A stretch of 64,000 nt of DNA, taken from NCBI RefSeq assembly GCF_015352425.1, contig NZ_JADKNH010000001.1, positions 242,691-306,690 on the forward strand, in the 5' to 3' direction. The position numbers and the translations under genes were made by a program. This document shows positions 1 to 8,103 of the stretch, one piece after another. The notes below the pieces were generated by a model. That model was not told where the DNA came from. It worked only from the letters and a program-made list of their open reading frames with translations, and made no database searches. The DNA is from Fusibacter ferrireducens. Its GTDB lineage: Bacteria > Bacillota > Clostridia > Peptostreptococcales > Acidaminobacteraceae. Numbering within the stretch: the first letter of the stretch is position 1; each line of letters opens with the position of its first letter.

Positions 1-2
1 AA

Positions 3-1253
3 GCCATGATCAAGTATGATGTCCCATTGACAAAAGAGAACTTTAATACGATGAAGCAAAATCTAATGGCTGCAAAAGCATTTGTAAATGATCTTAAAAT
101 GGCGCCTGATAAAGCGGCATTAATTGATGTTGGCAAAACGCTGAAAGAAAATGTGGTCAATTTCATTAAATCTGAAGCGCTTTCATCCGAAAGTACTCAA
201 ACCGCTAGAGGATCTGTAAACCCGGAGATATCAATTTCAAATGGAGAAAATGCAAATAGTGCTTTGGAACAAATGACGGACAAAGGGGATGCTTTACCGT
301 TTGCAAAGCCTGAAACAGCAGATGGAATCAAGGCATCTGTATCTGGTGCAAATGCAGATAAAAATACAACTGCGAATGCGAATCAAGTGATACAAGAGGG
401 GCTTGCGCAGACGTTATCTACGAATGAGAATCAAACGACTCAAACAGTAGATACTTCTAAGATTCAAGATGCAGTGGTAAAGGCGCTTATGAAAGATCTA
501 GTGAATGCTCTGGGTGACGAGCCCGTTGAAGCGTTTCATGAAGTCGCCAATAAACTGGTGGACTTATTCAACTTGGAAGATGACGCGGCATTTACGAAAC
601 ATAATTTAGAACTTAATCTCACGAATTTGCTTGTTATGAATCAACTTAAATTCACAGAAAAGAGCGTTGGCAATAGTTTTTTTGAACTTTCAAAAGTCAT
701 TGCCAATTCAAAATTAACTGAAGAGGATCTCTTAACTTTACAAGCACTTTTGCAAGAAGATATTGACGAGGCGGAGAAATTAAATAAAGTGGCACATTTT
801 CTTAAAGGCATTTCAAAAGACATAGATGCTAAAGAAAAGATTGATAAAGAAGTTTTGTTTATTAAAGATGCAAGCCAAATGACGAAACAGCTTAATGAAC
901 CCTTGTTTTATATGCAAGTGCCCTTTAAGTTGGAAGATTATGAGCGACCTGTGGACATCTATTATAAGAGGAAAAAAGCAGGTGATGATAAAGATGAATT
1001 CACAATCTTGATTGCTTTAAAAACTAAAAATTATCAAGAAGTAAAATGCGTTGTTGAAAAGAAAAAAGAACAGTTTATCTTGAATTTTAAACTCGCAAGC
1101 GATGCCATAAAAACAGTTTTTGAAAGCAGAGCAGAAACGCTGAAAAACCAATTATCCGAAAAATCCATCATCTTAAAATTTTCATCTCAACAGGTTGAGG
1201 ACGTCGCTTTCTTTGACACGGTGAAACAAGGTTCAATTGATATAAAAGTATGA
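3..1253 (+). CDS. FliK-like protein, YlqG position (5' end outside window)
   Basis: This reading frame is open to the left edge, and the first visible Met is probably internal, so the gene is 5'-truncated by the window. The visible 415 residues start with a helical segment. A low-complexity Ala/Asn/Thr/Gln-rich stretch (about residues 60-150) follows, then a second helical region. The C-terminal part (about 300-415) is beta-rich and includes a segment like MQVPFKLEDYERPVDIYYK, which resembles the hook-length-control (FliK/Flg_hook) C-terminal fold. In Bacillus the equivalent gene next to the FlhB-like ylqH is ylqG. The pairing of a FliK-like with an FlhB-like gene is seen here too. The family function is not established, and the fold assignment is inference from the pattern and neighbour. 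Confidence 0.6.
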   Translation, partial: AMIKYDVPLTKENFNTMKQNLMAAKAFVNDLKMAPDKAALIDVGKTLKENVVNFIKSEALSSESTQTARGSVNPEISISNGENANSALEQMTDKGDALPFAKPETADGIKASVSGANADKNTTANANQVIQEGLAQTLSTNENQTTQTVDTSKIQDAVVKALMKDLVNALGDEPVEAFHEVANKLVDLFNLEDDAAFTKHNLELNLTNLLVMNQLKFTEKSVGNSFFELSKVIANSKLTEEDLLTLQALLQEDIDEAEKLNKVAHFLKGISKDIDAKEKIDKEVLFIKDASQMTKQLNEPLFYMQVPFKLEDYERPVDIYYKRKKAGDDKDEFTILIALKTKNYQEVKCVVEKKKEQFILNFKLASDAIKTVFESRAETLKNQLSEKSIILKFSSQQVEDVAFFDTVKQGSIDIKV

Positions 1254-1288
1254 TAACATGACCGCATAAAAACTGAAAGGTGTAAAAG

Positions 1289-1549
1289 ATGACTCAAAAA
1301 ATGGCTACGGCTTTAAAGTTTGATCCGGAAAAGGATGCTGCACCTCAAATGATCGCAAAAGGCTTGGGGTTAATTGCAGAAAACATTATCTTAAAAGCAC
1401 AGGAAAGTGATGTGCCAATTTATGAAGATGAAAAGCTAACGCGGCAACTCTATCAATTGGAAATAGGAGATCAGATTCCATATGAGATGTATGAAGTTGT
1501 AGCGGAGGTATTGGTGTTTATAAGCAATGTCGATCGTTCTAAAAAATAA
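1289..1549 (+). CDS. fhlB: FhlB/YlqH: orphan FlhB cytoplasmic-domain paralogue
   Basis: An 86-residue soluble protein homologous to the C-terminal part of FlhB (EscU/YscU/HrcU family). It can be aligned by eye with the true FlhB of this window: ARGLG-type AKGLGLIAENI here against AKGQDLIAKNI there, VPIYEDEKLTRQLYQLEIG against VPIVENKPLAQTLYKTVDIG, and a shared ending YE(V/A)VAEVLVF/AYV. It lacks the four membrane helices and the self-cleaving NPTH motif, so it corresponds only to the post-cleavage part. It could substitute for that FlhB fragment or have another role. It sits 35 bp behind the FliK-like gene and 14 bp before yraN, so the three are probably co-transcribed. Confidence 0.88.
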   Translation: MTQKMATALKFDPEKDAAPQMIAKGLGLIAENIILKAQESDVPIYEDEKLTRQLYQLEIGDQIPYEMYEVVAEVLVFISNVDRSKK

Positions 1550-1563
1550 GAGGGGCACTTTTT

Positions 1564-1914
1564 ATGAATAAGAGAGTTGTAGGGTATAAAGGTGAAGCTA
1601 TGGCAGTTAACTGGCTTCTGGAAAATCAGTTTGAAATCGTAGATCGAAATTGTTATACGCCCTATGGTGAAATTGATATTATTGCAAAGCGGGAGAGTGT
1701 CTTCTTTTTTGTTGAAGTCAAGTATAGAAGAAATTTAAATTATGGCACTGCACGTGAGGCTTTGACGCGCTCCAAAATAAATCATATTAAGAAATCCGTG
1801 TGTCATTATATAGCGTCTCAAAAAAACTATATACGATATAAAATTAGTTTTATTGGTATTCATGACATGGAGGGGCAAGTTGAAATAGAGTGGATTGATA
1901 ATATATTTGAATAG
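1564..1914 (+). CDS. yraN: YraN family (UPF0102) nuclease-fold protein
   Basis: A 116-residue protein of the UPF0102/YraN family. The N-terminal half shows the restriction-endonuclease-like core: GEAMAVNWLLENQ helix, then YGEIDIIAKRE and FFVEVKYR. Together these give the E-x-D...E-x-K pattern of metal-dependent nucleases. The cellular role is not well defined. Members are widespread and often near comM/dprA or rnhB, as here. The length is normal for the family. The start ATG follows the motif AGGGG about 9 bases upstream. A terminator-like hairpin follows the gene. Confidence 0.9.
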   Translation: MNKRVVGYKGEAMAVNWLLENQFEIVDRNCYTPYGEIDIIAKRESVFFFVEVKYRRNLNYGTAREALTRSKINHIKKSVCHYIASQKNYIRYKISFIGIHDMEGQVEIEWIDNIFE

Positions 1915-1944
1915 TGAGTGTAAGAGTGAGTGTAGATTTTTTAA

Positions 1945-1978
1945 AAACATGAATTGTAAAGACATGTTTATTTTTTTT
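1945..1978 (+). terminator. Intrinsic terminator after yraN
   Basis: The arms AAACATG (1945-1951) and CATGTTT (1963-1969) pair perfectly over seven bases around an 11-base loop, and eight T follow from 1971. It would end the fliK-like/fhlB/yraN transcript. Confidence 0.7.
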
Positions 1979-2005
1979 GCATTTAAAAGGAAAAAGATGT
2001 AAAAT
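1977..2005 (+). promoter_or_regulatory. Candidate sigma-A promoter of comM
   Basis: TTGCAT at 1977-1982 and TAAAAT at 2000-2005 are separated by exactly 17 bases. This lies directly behind the yraN terminator and about 70 bases before the comM start. It is a pattern match only. Confidence 0.5.
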
Positions 2006-2073
2006 AAGATAAATAACAACATTTTCGAAAATACTAAAAGGTGTATATGTCTATAAAGAAAAGGAGCAAAAGG

Positions 2074-3570
2074 ATGGTCAGTAAAATAATGACGAGTGTG
2101 CTGTTTGGCATTGAAGGCATTCCAATTGAAATTGAGACTTTTATAAGTAGAGGTATGCCACAGTACAACATAGTGGGATTGCCCAATCAGGTGGTCAGAG
2201 AATCCAAAGAGCGGGTGCGATCCGCAATTAAAAATAGTGGGTTCAGATTTCCAGATGACCGGATCACTCAAAATATGTCTCCAGCAAATATAAAAAAAGA
2301 AGGCGCGCATTTGGATTTGGCCATTGCAATGGGCATTTTAGCTGCTCTTGAAACATTGGAGGTAGATCAATTTGCGTTTTTGGGCGAATTGTCTCTTGAA
2401 GGGTATATTAAGCCCATAAAGGGGACCTTAAGTTTGATTGACGGGTTAAAGCAAAGCGGGTATCTTAAAATTGTGTGTCCAATGGCAAATTACGAAGAAG
2501 CAAGGCATATAGAAGGTGTAATGCTTTATCCCTATGCACATTTGAAAGCGCTCTATCAGGATATTCAGTTAGGCATCCTCAAACAAATCGATATACCCGA
2601 AAAAAGGTTTGTTGAGCAGGTGTGTTATAGTATTGATTTTGAAGATGTCATTGGGCAGAGAAGGGCACTCAGAGCCGTTCAAATTGCAGCTGCTGGATTT
2701 TTTAATGTGCTGATGATTGGTCCGCCAGGCTGTGGCAAGACACTTATCGCTGAACGTGTGATGACCATTTTGCCTCAGCTCAATTTGAGTCAACAGATCG
2801 AGTTGACTAAAATCTACAGCCTGTCAGACGAATCCAAGACTTTTGATTTAAAAAAATTGAGGCCTGTGAGAAGTCCTCATCATTCCATAACGCGTCCAGC
2901 GTTAGTTGGAGGTGGCAATAGATTGGAACCTGGAGAGGTTTCAAAAGCCCATCATGGTGTACTCATTTTAGATGAACTGCCTGAATTCAGAAAAGAAGTG
3001 ATTGAAGCTTTGAGAGAGCCCATGACGAATGGTAAAATTCAAATATCGCGCAATCAAAAGTTTGCAGAGTTTCCAGCTACCTTTATGCTCATAGCGACAA
3101 TGAATCCCTGCCCATGTGGTTTTCATCTGTCCGGCAATCAACGGTGCCAATGTAATATCTACGATATAAAACGATATCTGGCCAAGTTGTCAGGTCCTAT
3201 ATTAGATCGATTTGATATGCATTTGTATTTGGATCACGTTTCTATGGATTCTGGAGAGAGAAAATCCTCTGAGTCTCTAAAAATTGAAATTGATAAAGCT
3301 TTGAAATTTCAAACTCGTAGAAACCAATTTAAGCCGAATGCCCTATTGACTAAAAAGGAAATGGAAGCATATTGTGTTTTATCAAAGGATGCTCAAAAGA
3401 AACTGATTCAATATTACAAACTGGGCAAAATATCCATGAGACAATACGATAAATTGTTGAAGATGGGCAGAACCATAGCGGACCTAGATCAATCGGAAAT
3501 TATTGAACTGGATCACTTACATGAAGCACTTATGTATCAAGATGCTGATAGACTAAAAAAATCACTTTAA
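2074..3570 (+). CDS. comM: ComM/YifB family AAA+ ATPase (Mg-chelatase-like)
   Basis: A 498-residue member of the YifB/ComM family. An N-terminal Lon-protease-like domain (about 1-170) with the motif PQYNIVGLPNQVVRES precedes an AAA+ Mg-chelatase domain. The Walker A is GPPGCGKT at residues 216-223, and the Walker B-like ILDELPEF follows. A Cys-rich NPCPCGF segment is present, and the C-terminal Mg-chelatase subdomain ends with the helical TIADLDQSE motif. In naturally transformable bacteria ComM acts as a hexameric helicase that extends branch migration during integration of incoming DNA. The upstream GTG at 2041 is in frame, but the ATG at 2074 has AAGGAG seven bases before it, so I prefer that start. 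dprA follows after 9 bp, consistent with a recombination role. Confidence 0.93.
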   Translation: MVSKIMTSVLFGIEGIPIEIETFISRGMPQYNIVGLPNQVVRESKERVRSAIKNSGFRFPDDRITQNMSPANIKKEGAHLDLAIAMGILAALETLEVDQFAFLGELSLEGYIKPIKGTLSLIDGLKQSGYLKIVCPMANYEEARHIEGVMLYPYAHLKALYQDIQLGILKQIDIPEKRFVEQVCYSIDFEDVIGQRRALRAVQIAAAGFFNVLMIGPPGCGKTLIAERVMTILPQLNLSQQIELTKIYSLSDESKTFDLKKLRPVRSPHHSITRPALVGGGNRLEPGEVSKAHHGVLILDELPEFRKEVIEALREPMTNGKIQISRNQKFAEFPATFMLIATMNPCPCGFHLSGNQRCQCNIYDIKRYLAKLSGPILDRFDMHLYLDHVSMDSGERKSSESLKIEIDKALKFQTRRNQFKPNALLTKKEMEAYCVLSKDAQKKLIQYYKLGKISMRQYDKLLKMGRTIADLDQSEIIELDHLHEALMYQDADRLKKSL

Positions 3571-3579
3571 GGAGTATAA

Positions 3580-4677
3580 ATGGACCAGTATTTATTCAAT
3601 TATATGTGTTTGAATCACTATATTGCATTCAAAAAAGAGGCCAGAGCAGGCATAAAATGCTATTTTAAAGAAATTCAGAACATCAATTGGCAATTTGTAA
3701 GTAGAAATCGAGCGTATTTTAAGGTAAATGACGCACTAAGGCTTCCTGTTGCAAATGACTACATTATAATGAAGGAAAAGGTAAATCAATTTTATAGGAA
3801 AATGAATCAGATGGGTGTCCATTATTTAACGCCAAATGATTTGTATTATCCAAACCGATTTAAGATGTTTGAGCCATTATCCGAGCTCTTGTTTTATAGA
3901 GGAAATCGAGCACTTCTAAATGATCCTATGACGGTGGCAGTGGTTGGAACAAGGGCGCCAACCGCTTATGGAAAGAAAGTTGCTTATGAACTGGGGCGCT
4001 TTTTAGGAGAGAAAGGTGTTCATGTGGTAAGCGGCATGGCGCTTGGAATAGATGGCATTGTTCATGAAGGTGTTCTCGATGTTGGCGGGAAAACAACAGC
4101 AGTGTTGGCATCCGGTGTTAATAAACCTTATCCTGCAAGTCATAGAAGCATATATGAGCGCATTATTGACAATGGAGGCCTGATTATTTCAGAAAATAAG
4201 TTGGATGAGTTGCCCATGAAATATCACTTTCCCATGAGAAATAGAATGATCAGTGGTTTGGCAGATGTTGTGGTCATTGTGGAGGCATCTGAAAAAAGTG
4301 GTTCGTTGATTACGGCGAGATATGCTCTTGATCAAGGTCGATTGGTATTTGCGGTGCCTGGTAATATTTATCATAAAAATGCAGTAGGTACAAACCGTTT
4401 GATTTACGATGGCGCCATACCATTATTATCATTTGAAGATATTATGACCAGTATGAATTGGGAATTTAAAAAAAAATTTACAAATACAGAAAAGTGCGAA
4501 TTATCTGAAAATGGCAAACGCATTTATGATTTGCTTCTCAACAGGAAAACTTTGAAAATTGAAGAGTTACAGTGCTTTTTGAAGGTTGATGATGGTGTTG
4601 TTAATAGTGTAATTATGGAATTGATTTTAGCTGATTGTTGCGAATATGTAAGCATTGATGAGATACGAATTAAGTAG
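3580..4677 (+). CDS. dprA: DNA-processing protein DprA/Smf
   Basis: 365 residues. The central Rossmann-like domain carries VAVVGTRAPTAYG, VVSGMALGIDG, PYPASH and FPMRNRMISGLAD, the diagnostic DprA/Smf signatures. A SGSLITARYALDQGR segment and AVPGN follow. An N-terminal helical region and a C-terminal winged-helix-like domain (about 300-365) flank it. DprA binds incoming single-stranded DNA and loads RecA during transformation. The gene directly follows comM with GGAG immediately after the comM stop. The length is typical for Firmicutes. Confidence 0.95.
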   Translation: MDQYLFNYMCLNHYIAFKKEARAGIKCYFKEIQNINWQFVSRNRAYFKVNDALRLPVANDYIIMKEKVNQFYRKMNQMGVHYLTPNDLYYPNRFKMFEPLSELLFYRGNRALLNDPMTVAVVGTRAPTAYGKKVAYELGRFLGEKGVHVVSGMALGIDGIVHEGVLDVGGKTTAVLASGVNKPYPASHRSIYERIIDNGGLIISENKLDELPMKYHFPMRNRMISGLADVVVIVEASEKSGSLITARYALDQGRLVFAVPGNIYHKNAVGTNRLIYDGAIPLLSFEDIMTSMNWEFKKKFTNTEKCELSENGKRIYDLLLNRKTLKIEELQCFLKVDDGVVNSVIMELILADCCEYVSIDEIRIK

Positions 4678-4684
4678 AAAAGAC

Positions 4685-4711
4685 TTGACAAGATAGGTAA
4701 ATATATATAAA
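4685..4711 (+). promoter_or_regulatory. Candidate sigma-A promoter of topA
   Basis: TTGACA at 4685-4690 is followed by a TATAAA at 4706-4711 (15-base spacer) or TAAATT at 4708 (17-base spacer). A second weaker pair, TTAAGT with TATAAA 17 bases later, lies just downstream. The gap between dprA and topA is 88 bp, so a separate topA promoter is plausible. Confidence 0.45.
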
Positions 4712-4765
4712 TTTATTAAGTACAGTTTTGAACCATACTATAAATACAATTTGGAGTGTTGATAT

Positions 4766-6844
4766 ATGTCTTATAATTTAGTAATTGTTGAATCCCCAGC
4801 TAAAGCAAAAACCATTGAAAAATTTTTGGGAAAGAACTTCAAGGTCGTTGCTTCTATTGGTCATGTGCGTGATTTGCCCAAGAGTAAGATGGGAGTCGAC
4901 ATTGAAGATAATTTTGATCCGAAGTACATCAATATTAGAGGAAAGGGAGATCTTATTAAATCTCTCAAAACAGCAGCGAAAAAAGCGGATAAAGTTTATC
5001 TTGCAACTGACCCCGATAGAGAAGGTGAAGCAATTGCTTGGCATCTTGCATATATCTTGGGCATTTCTGAAGATGAGGCATGTAGAGTCACTTTTCATGA
5101 AATAACAAAAGAAGCTGTAAAAAATGCAGTAAAAAATCCGAGAACGATTGATATTAAACTTGTGGATGCTCAACAGGCAAGGCGTGTTCTCGATCGTCTT
5201 GTGGGATACTCCATCAGTCCCATTCTCTGGAGAAAAGTCAAAAAGGGTTTAAGTGCTGGTCGTGTACAATCTGTTGCGACGAGGTTGATTTGTGATAGAG
5301 AACGTGAAATTCTGGCGTTTATCCCAAAAGAGTTTTGGAAAATTGAACTCAATACCTCAAAAACGAGTAAAGATGTCATTGTATTTGATTTTTACGGTGA
5401 TGCATCTGGAAAAATAGAACTGGAAAACGAAAGTCAAGTGGATCAAATCATTGAATCCATGCAGGAACAACCTTGTATGATTCAATCCGTTGAAACTAAA
5501 AAGAAGTTTAGACATCCTGCAGCACCTTTTATTACAAGCTCTCTTCAGCAGGAAGCTTCAAATAGATTTGGTTTTACAACAAAGAAAACCATGATGCTTG
5601 CGCAGCAGCTCTATGAAGGGATTAGCATTAAAGGCAAAGGTGCTATTGGTTTGATCACGTATATGCGTACAGACAGTGTGCGGATTTCTGATGTCGCAAA
5701 AGAAAGCTGTAGAGCGTATATTTCAGAGTCATTTGGAGAAGCTTACCTCGGCAGTGAAGGCAAAAAAACGAAGGTTGCAAAATCAGCTCAAGATGCCCAT
5801 GAAGCTATTAGACCCACGTATGTTGAATTATCGCCGGAAGAAATTGAACTTTCACTTTCTAAAGATCAATACAAATTGTATGATTTGATCTGGTCTAGAT
5901 TTGTTGCTTCTCAAATGGCAAGTGCAGAATTTGAGGGACTTTCCGTTGAAGCCAAAGTGGGCTCTTACATCTTTAAGACAACTGGAAGCAAGCTCTTGTT
6001 TGAAGGCTTTTTAAAAGTTTATACTTTCAGCAAGCAAAATGATAAATTATTGCCAGAATTAAATGCAAATGAAGAGCTTCAGGTGAAATCATTTGATAAA
6101 ACACAGCATTTTACACAACCGCCAGCAAGATTTAGCGAGGCTTCTCTTGTTAAGGAAATGGAAGAAAAGGGTATAGGTAGACCAAGTACTTATGCGCCTA
6201 CAATATCAACGATACTGAGTAGAGGGTATGTTGAAAAGGAAAAGAAAAATTTAAAACCGACAGAATTGGGTTTTATTATTGACGAAATTATGAGTGAATA
6301 CTTCTTTCCTATTGTGGATGTGACCTTTACAGCGAATATGGAGCGCCGTTTTGATGATGTTGAAGAGGGTTTAGAAGGCTGGAAACAAGTTATCACAGAT
6401 TTCTATGGTGATTTTGATACACTCTTGAAAAAAGCAGATGAGGCCATTGAAAAAGTTGATTTGACAGAGGAAACCGATATCCCGTGTGATAAATGTGGTC
6501 AGATGATGCTCATAAGACATGGCCGATATGGGAAATTCTTAGCATGCTCGAATTATCCAGAGTGCAACAACACAAAACCAATATTGAAACGCTTAGGCAT
6601 AAAGTGTCCTGAATGCGAAACAGGCGATATAATAGAAAGAAAAACGAAGAAGTTGAAAACATTCTATGGTTGTTCAGAGTTTCCAGAGTGTCACTTTGTC
6701 TCTTGGGATCAACCTGTTGACAAGAAATGTCCGAAGTGTGGCGATATTCTTGTTCATAAGAAAACAAAAAAATTAGATTTAATAAAATGTCATAACGCAA
6801 ATTGTGATTATAAGGAAGAGAACGAAGGAGGAGAAAATGCTTAG
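4766..6844 (+). CDS. topA: DNA topoisomerase I (type IA)
   Basis: 692 residues. The N-terminal TOPRIM domain starts with VIVESPAKAKTIEKFLG and contains the acidic DPDREGEAIAWHL motif. The catalytic tyrosine is Tyr299 in ITYMRTDSVRIS. RPSTYAPTI marks the later core. Three C-terminal zinc-binding modules begin with CDKCGQ, CPECETGD and CPKCGD, each with a second Cys pair. The enzyme relaxes negative supercoils by single-strand passage. The length matches the Bacillus enzyme. The end overlaps the codY start by 8 bases, so codY is translationally coupled to it. Confidence 0.97.
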   Translation: MSYNLVIVESPAKAKTIEKFLGKNFKVVASIGHVRDLPKSKMGVDIEDNFDPKYINIRGKGDLIKSLKTAAKKADKVYLATDPDREGEAIAWHLAYILGISEDEACRVTFHEITKEAVKNAVKNPRTIDIKLVDAQQARRVLDRLVGYSISPILWRKVKKGLSAGRVQSVATRLICDREREILAFIPKEFWKIELNTSKTSKDVIVFDFYGDASGKIELENESQVDQIIESMQEQPCMIQSVETKKKFRHPAAPFITSSLQQEASNRFGFTTKKTMMLAQQLYEGISIKGKGAIGLITYMRTDSVRISDVAKESCRAYISESFGEAYLGSEGKKTKVAKSAQDAHEAIRPTYVELSPEEIELSLSKDQYKLYDLIWSRFVASQMASAEFEGLSVEAKVGSYIFKTTGSKLLFEGFLKVYTFSKQNDKLLPELNANEELQVKSFDKTQHFTQPPARFSEASLVKEMEEKGIGRPSTYAPTISTILSRGYVEKEKKNLKPTELGFIIDEIMSEYFFPIVDVTFTANMERRFDDVEEGLEGWKQVITDFYGDFDTLLKKADEAIEKVDLTEETDIPCDKCGQMMLIRHGRYGKFLACSNYPECNNTKPILKRLGIKCPECETGDIIERKTKKLKTFYGCSEFPECHFVSWDQPVDKKCPKCGDILVHKKTKKLDLIKCHNANCDYKEENEGGENA

Positions 6845-7616
6845 CAGTAATATTTTAAATAAAATGAGGCGATTAAATGGCATTTTACAAACATCAGGGG
6901 CATCGCATTTGTCATTTCAAGATCTTTGCATTACAATGATGAATATATTGGATTCGAATGTTTATGTAGTGAGTAAAAAGGGCAAAATATTGGGTGCGAG
7001 TCTTTTTGATGATGAAGATAGCGCTGTGATTGATACAGAAGTTGGAGAAAAATTTTTTAGTCCAGACGATCAAGAGGCACTGATGAAAATTGATGAATCG
7101 ATGTTCAATGTTACTGAAGAAAAGCTTATGAGCATTTTCAAAGATGATGTAGACAGCTTTTCTAAATTTGTAACCATAGTTCCGATTATTGGAAATGCAC
7201 AAAGATTGGGTACGTTCATCATAGCGAGAAGAGAAGAGAGCTACTTGGAAGATGATTTGATCTTGGCAGAATATGCAGCAACTATAATAGGTCTTGAAAT
7301 TATACGTGCCAAGAGTGGTGAACATGAAGAAAGCGCTCGTAAGAAAGCCGTTGTTCAAATGGCTATAAGTACATTGTCATACTCGGAGTTTGAAGCAATT
7401 GTCAATATCTTTGATGAACTGAATTCAGAAGAGGGCTTATTGGTTGCAAGTAAAATTGCAGATAAGGCTGGTATTACTAGATCAGTAATTGTCAATGCGC
7501 TTAGAAAATTCGAAAGTGCTGGTGTCATTGAAACGAGATCATTGGGGATGAAAGGCACATATATCAAAGTGTTGAACGATAGTCTTTTGGAAGAACTTGA
7601 AAAACTCAGAAATTAG
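6837..7616 (+). CDS. codY: GTP-sensing pleiotropic repressor CodY
   Basis: 259 residues from the ATG at 6837, exactly the usual CodY length. An in-frame upstream start at 6804 lies inside topA and is less likely, because AAGGAGGAG (6825-6833) serves 6837. The N-terminal GAF domain binds branched-chain amino acids. The C-terminal winged helix shows IADKAGITRSVIVNALRKFESAGVIE, with the recognition helix around residues 205-225. GTP is the second effector. CodY represses nutrient-acquisition, competence and motility genes in rich conditions in Bacillus and clostridia. In this window it directly precedes the flagellar operon, but trmFO, xerC and hslVU, which sit between topA and codY in Bacillus, are missing. 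Confidence 0.97.
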   Translation: MLSSNILNKMRRLNGILQTSGASHLSFQDLCITMMNILDSNVYVVSKKGKILGASLFDDEDSAVIDTEVGEKFFSPDDQEALMKIDESMFNVTEEKLMSIFKDDVDSFSKFVTIVPIIGNAQRLGTFIIARREESYLEDDLILAEYAATIIGLEIIRAKSGEHEESARKKAVVQMAISTLSYSEFEAIVNIFDELNSEEGLLVASKIADKAGITRSVIVNALRKFESAGVIETRSLGMKGTYIKVLNDSLLEELEKLRN

Positions 7617-7643
7617 TTTGATTGTTTATAAATGAATTCAATG

Positions 7644-7694
7644 AGCGTTGCATTCATAGCTTATAAAAATGGTTATGAATTCAATGCTTTTTTT
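7644..7694 (+). terminator. Intrinsic terminator after codY
   Basis: The arms 7644-7660 and 7671-7688 pair with a mostly A-T stem (ATTCATA/TATGAAT core, plus G-U pairs and a mismatch) around a short AT loop. Seven T follow. It separates topA-codY from the flagellar genes. Confidence 0.6.
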
Positions 7695-7726
7695 GATTCT
7701 TTAAAAGATCTAACTCATAATATAAA

Positions 7727-7759
7727 TTTCTAATATATTTCTAATATATTTCTAATATA
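7727..7759 (+). repeat. Three exact tandem copies of an 11-bp unit
   Basis: TTTCTAATATA occurs three times without a mismatch at 7727-7737, 7738-7748 and 7749-7759. The 11-bp period places each copy on the same face of the helix, as expected for stacked regulator sites or a bent A/T tract. It lies about 370 bp before flgB and 200 bp before the candidate sigma-D promoter. Confidence 0.85.
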
Positions 7760-7933
7760 AATTTTAAAAGCATAATTATTATATAAGAAATAAGCCCTAA
7801 AAATTAACAATCTAGGTACCAATCTCTTAAAAACGCTTTATTTTCTACAATATATGGGTTAAAATAAAACCTAGAGAGGTATATGTAGTAGTGAGTATCC
7901 AATGGATATGACCGCGTATATTATTTTATAGAT

Positions 7934-7961
7934 TAAATTATTTTGTAAGTTTAACCGATAA
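7934..7961 (+). promoter_or_regulatory. Candidate sigma-D (FliA) promoter of the fla/che operon
   Basis: TAAA at 7934-7937 and ACCGATAA at 7954-7961 are 16 bases apart. The consensus is TAAA-N15-GCCGATAT, so the -35 is exact and the -10 matches six of eight. In Bacillus the fla/che operon also has a sigma-D promoter beside its sigma-A promoter. The predicted leader to flgB is about 155 bases and would include the interspersed element. Confidence 0.5.
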
Positions 7962-7969
7962 CTATAGTC

Positions 7970-8085
7970 AGAGTATTAAAAGTCTGTTTTACACAGAGTA
8001 TTTATAATAGATTTACCCTATACTGCATCACATATTTCGTGTAAACGATATTGTAAAATGGGTAGTTGCTCAATTTTGACACTTT
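7970..8085 (+). repeat. Interspersed ~115-bp element, copy A
   Basis: It begins AGAGTATTAAAAGTC and ends TTTTGACACTTT; the ends are imperfect inverted repeats of each other. It shares its left end, overall length and internal pieces such as GTAAACGAYAT with copy B at 9328-9440, and its left end and GTAGTTRCTC with copy C at 49284-49398. No coding frame is present. Its right end supplies a TTGACA hexamer for flgB. Confidence 0.5.
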
Positions 8086-8103
8086 AATTTGTTGTTTTAT
8101 AAA
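8076..8103 (+). promoter_or_regulatory. Candidate sigma-A hexamers before flgB
   Basis: TTGACA (8076-8081) and TATAAA (8098-8103) are 16 bases apart. A start near 8110 would leave only about 13 bases before the flgB ATG and would overlap the ribosome site AAAGGGG, so this promoter is good by sequence but tight by position. Confidence 0.35.

Noticed and set aside
1735-2310. 191-codon minus-strand frame around the yraN-comM gap
   Set aside because: It is antisense to yraN and comM and includes the terminator; low-complexity aromatic protein with no ribosome site.
4778-5173. Longer minus-strand frames such as this one inside topA and others in comM, fliG, polC and infB
   Set aside because: They lie opposite strongly conserved genes, lack ribosome sites and recognisable motifs.
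6523-6531. GCCGATAT inside topA
   Set aside because: It lies in the zinc-module coding sequence (GRYGKF), and no -35 is present.
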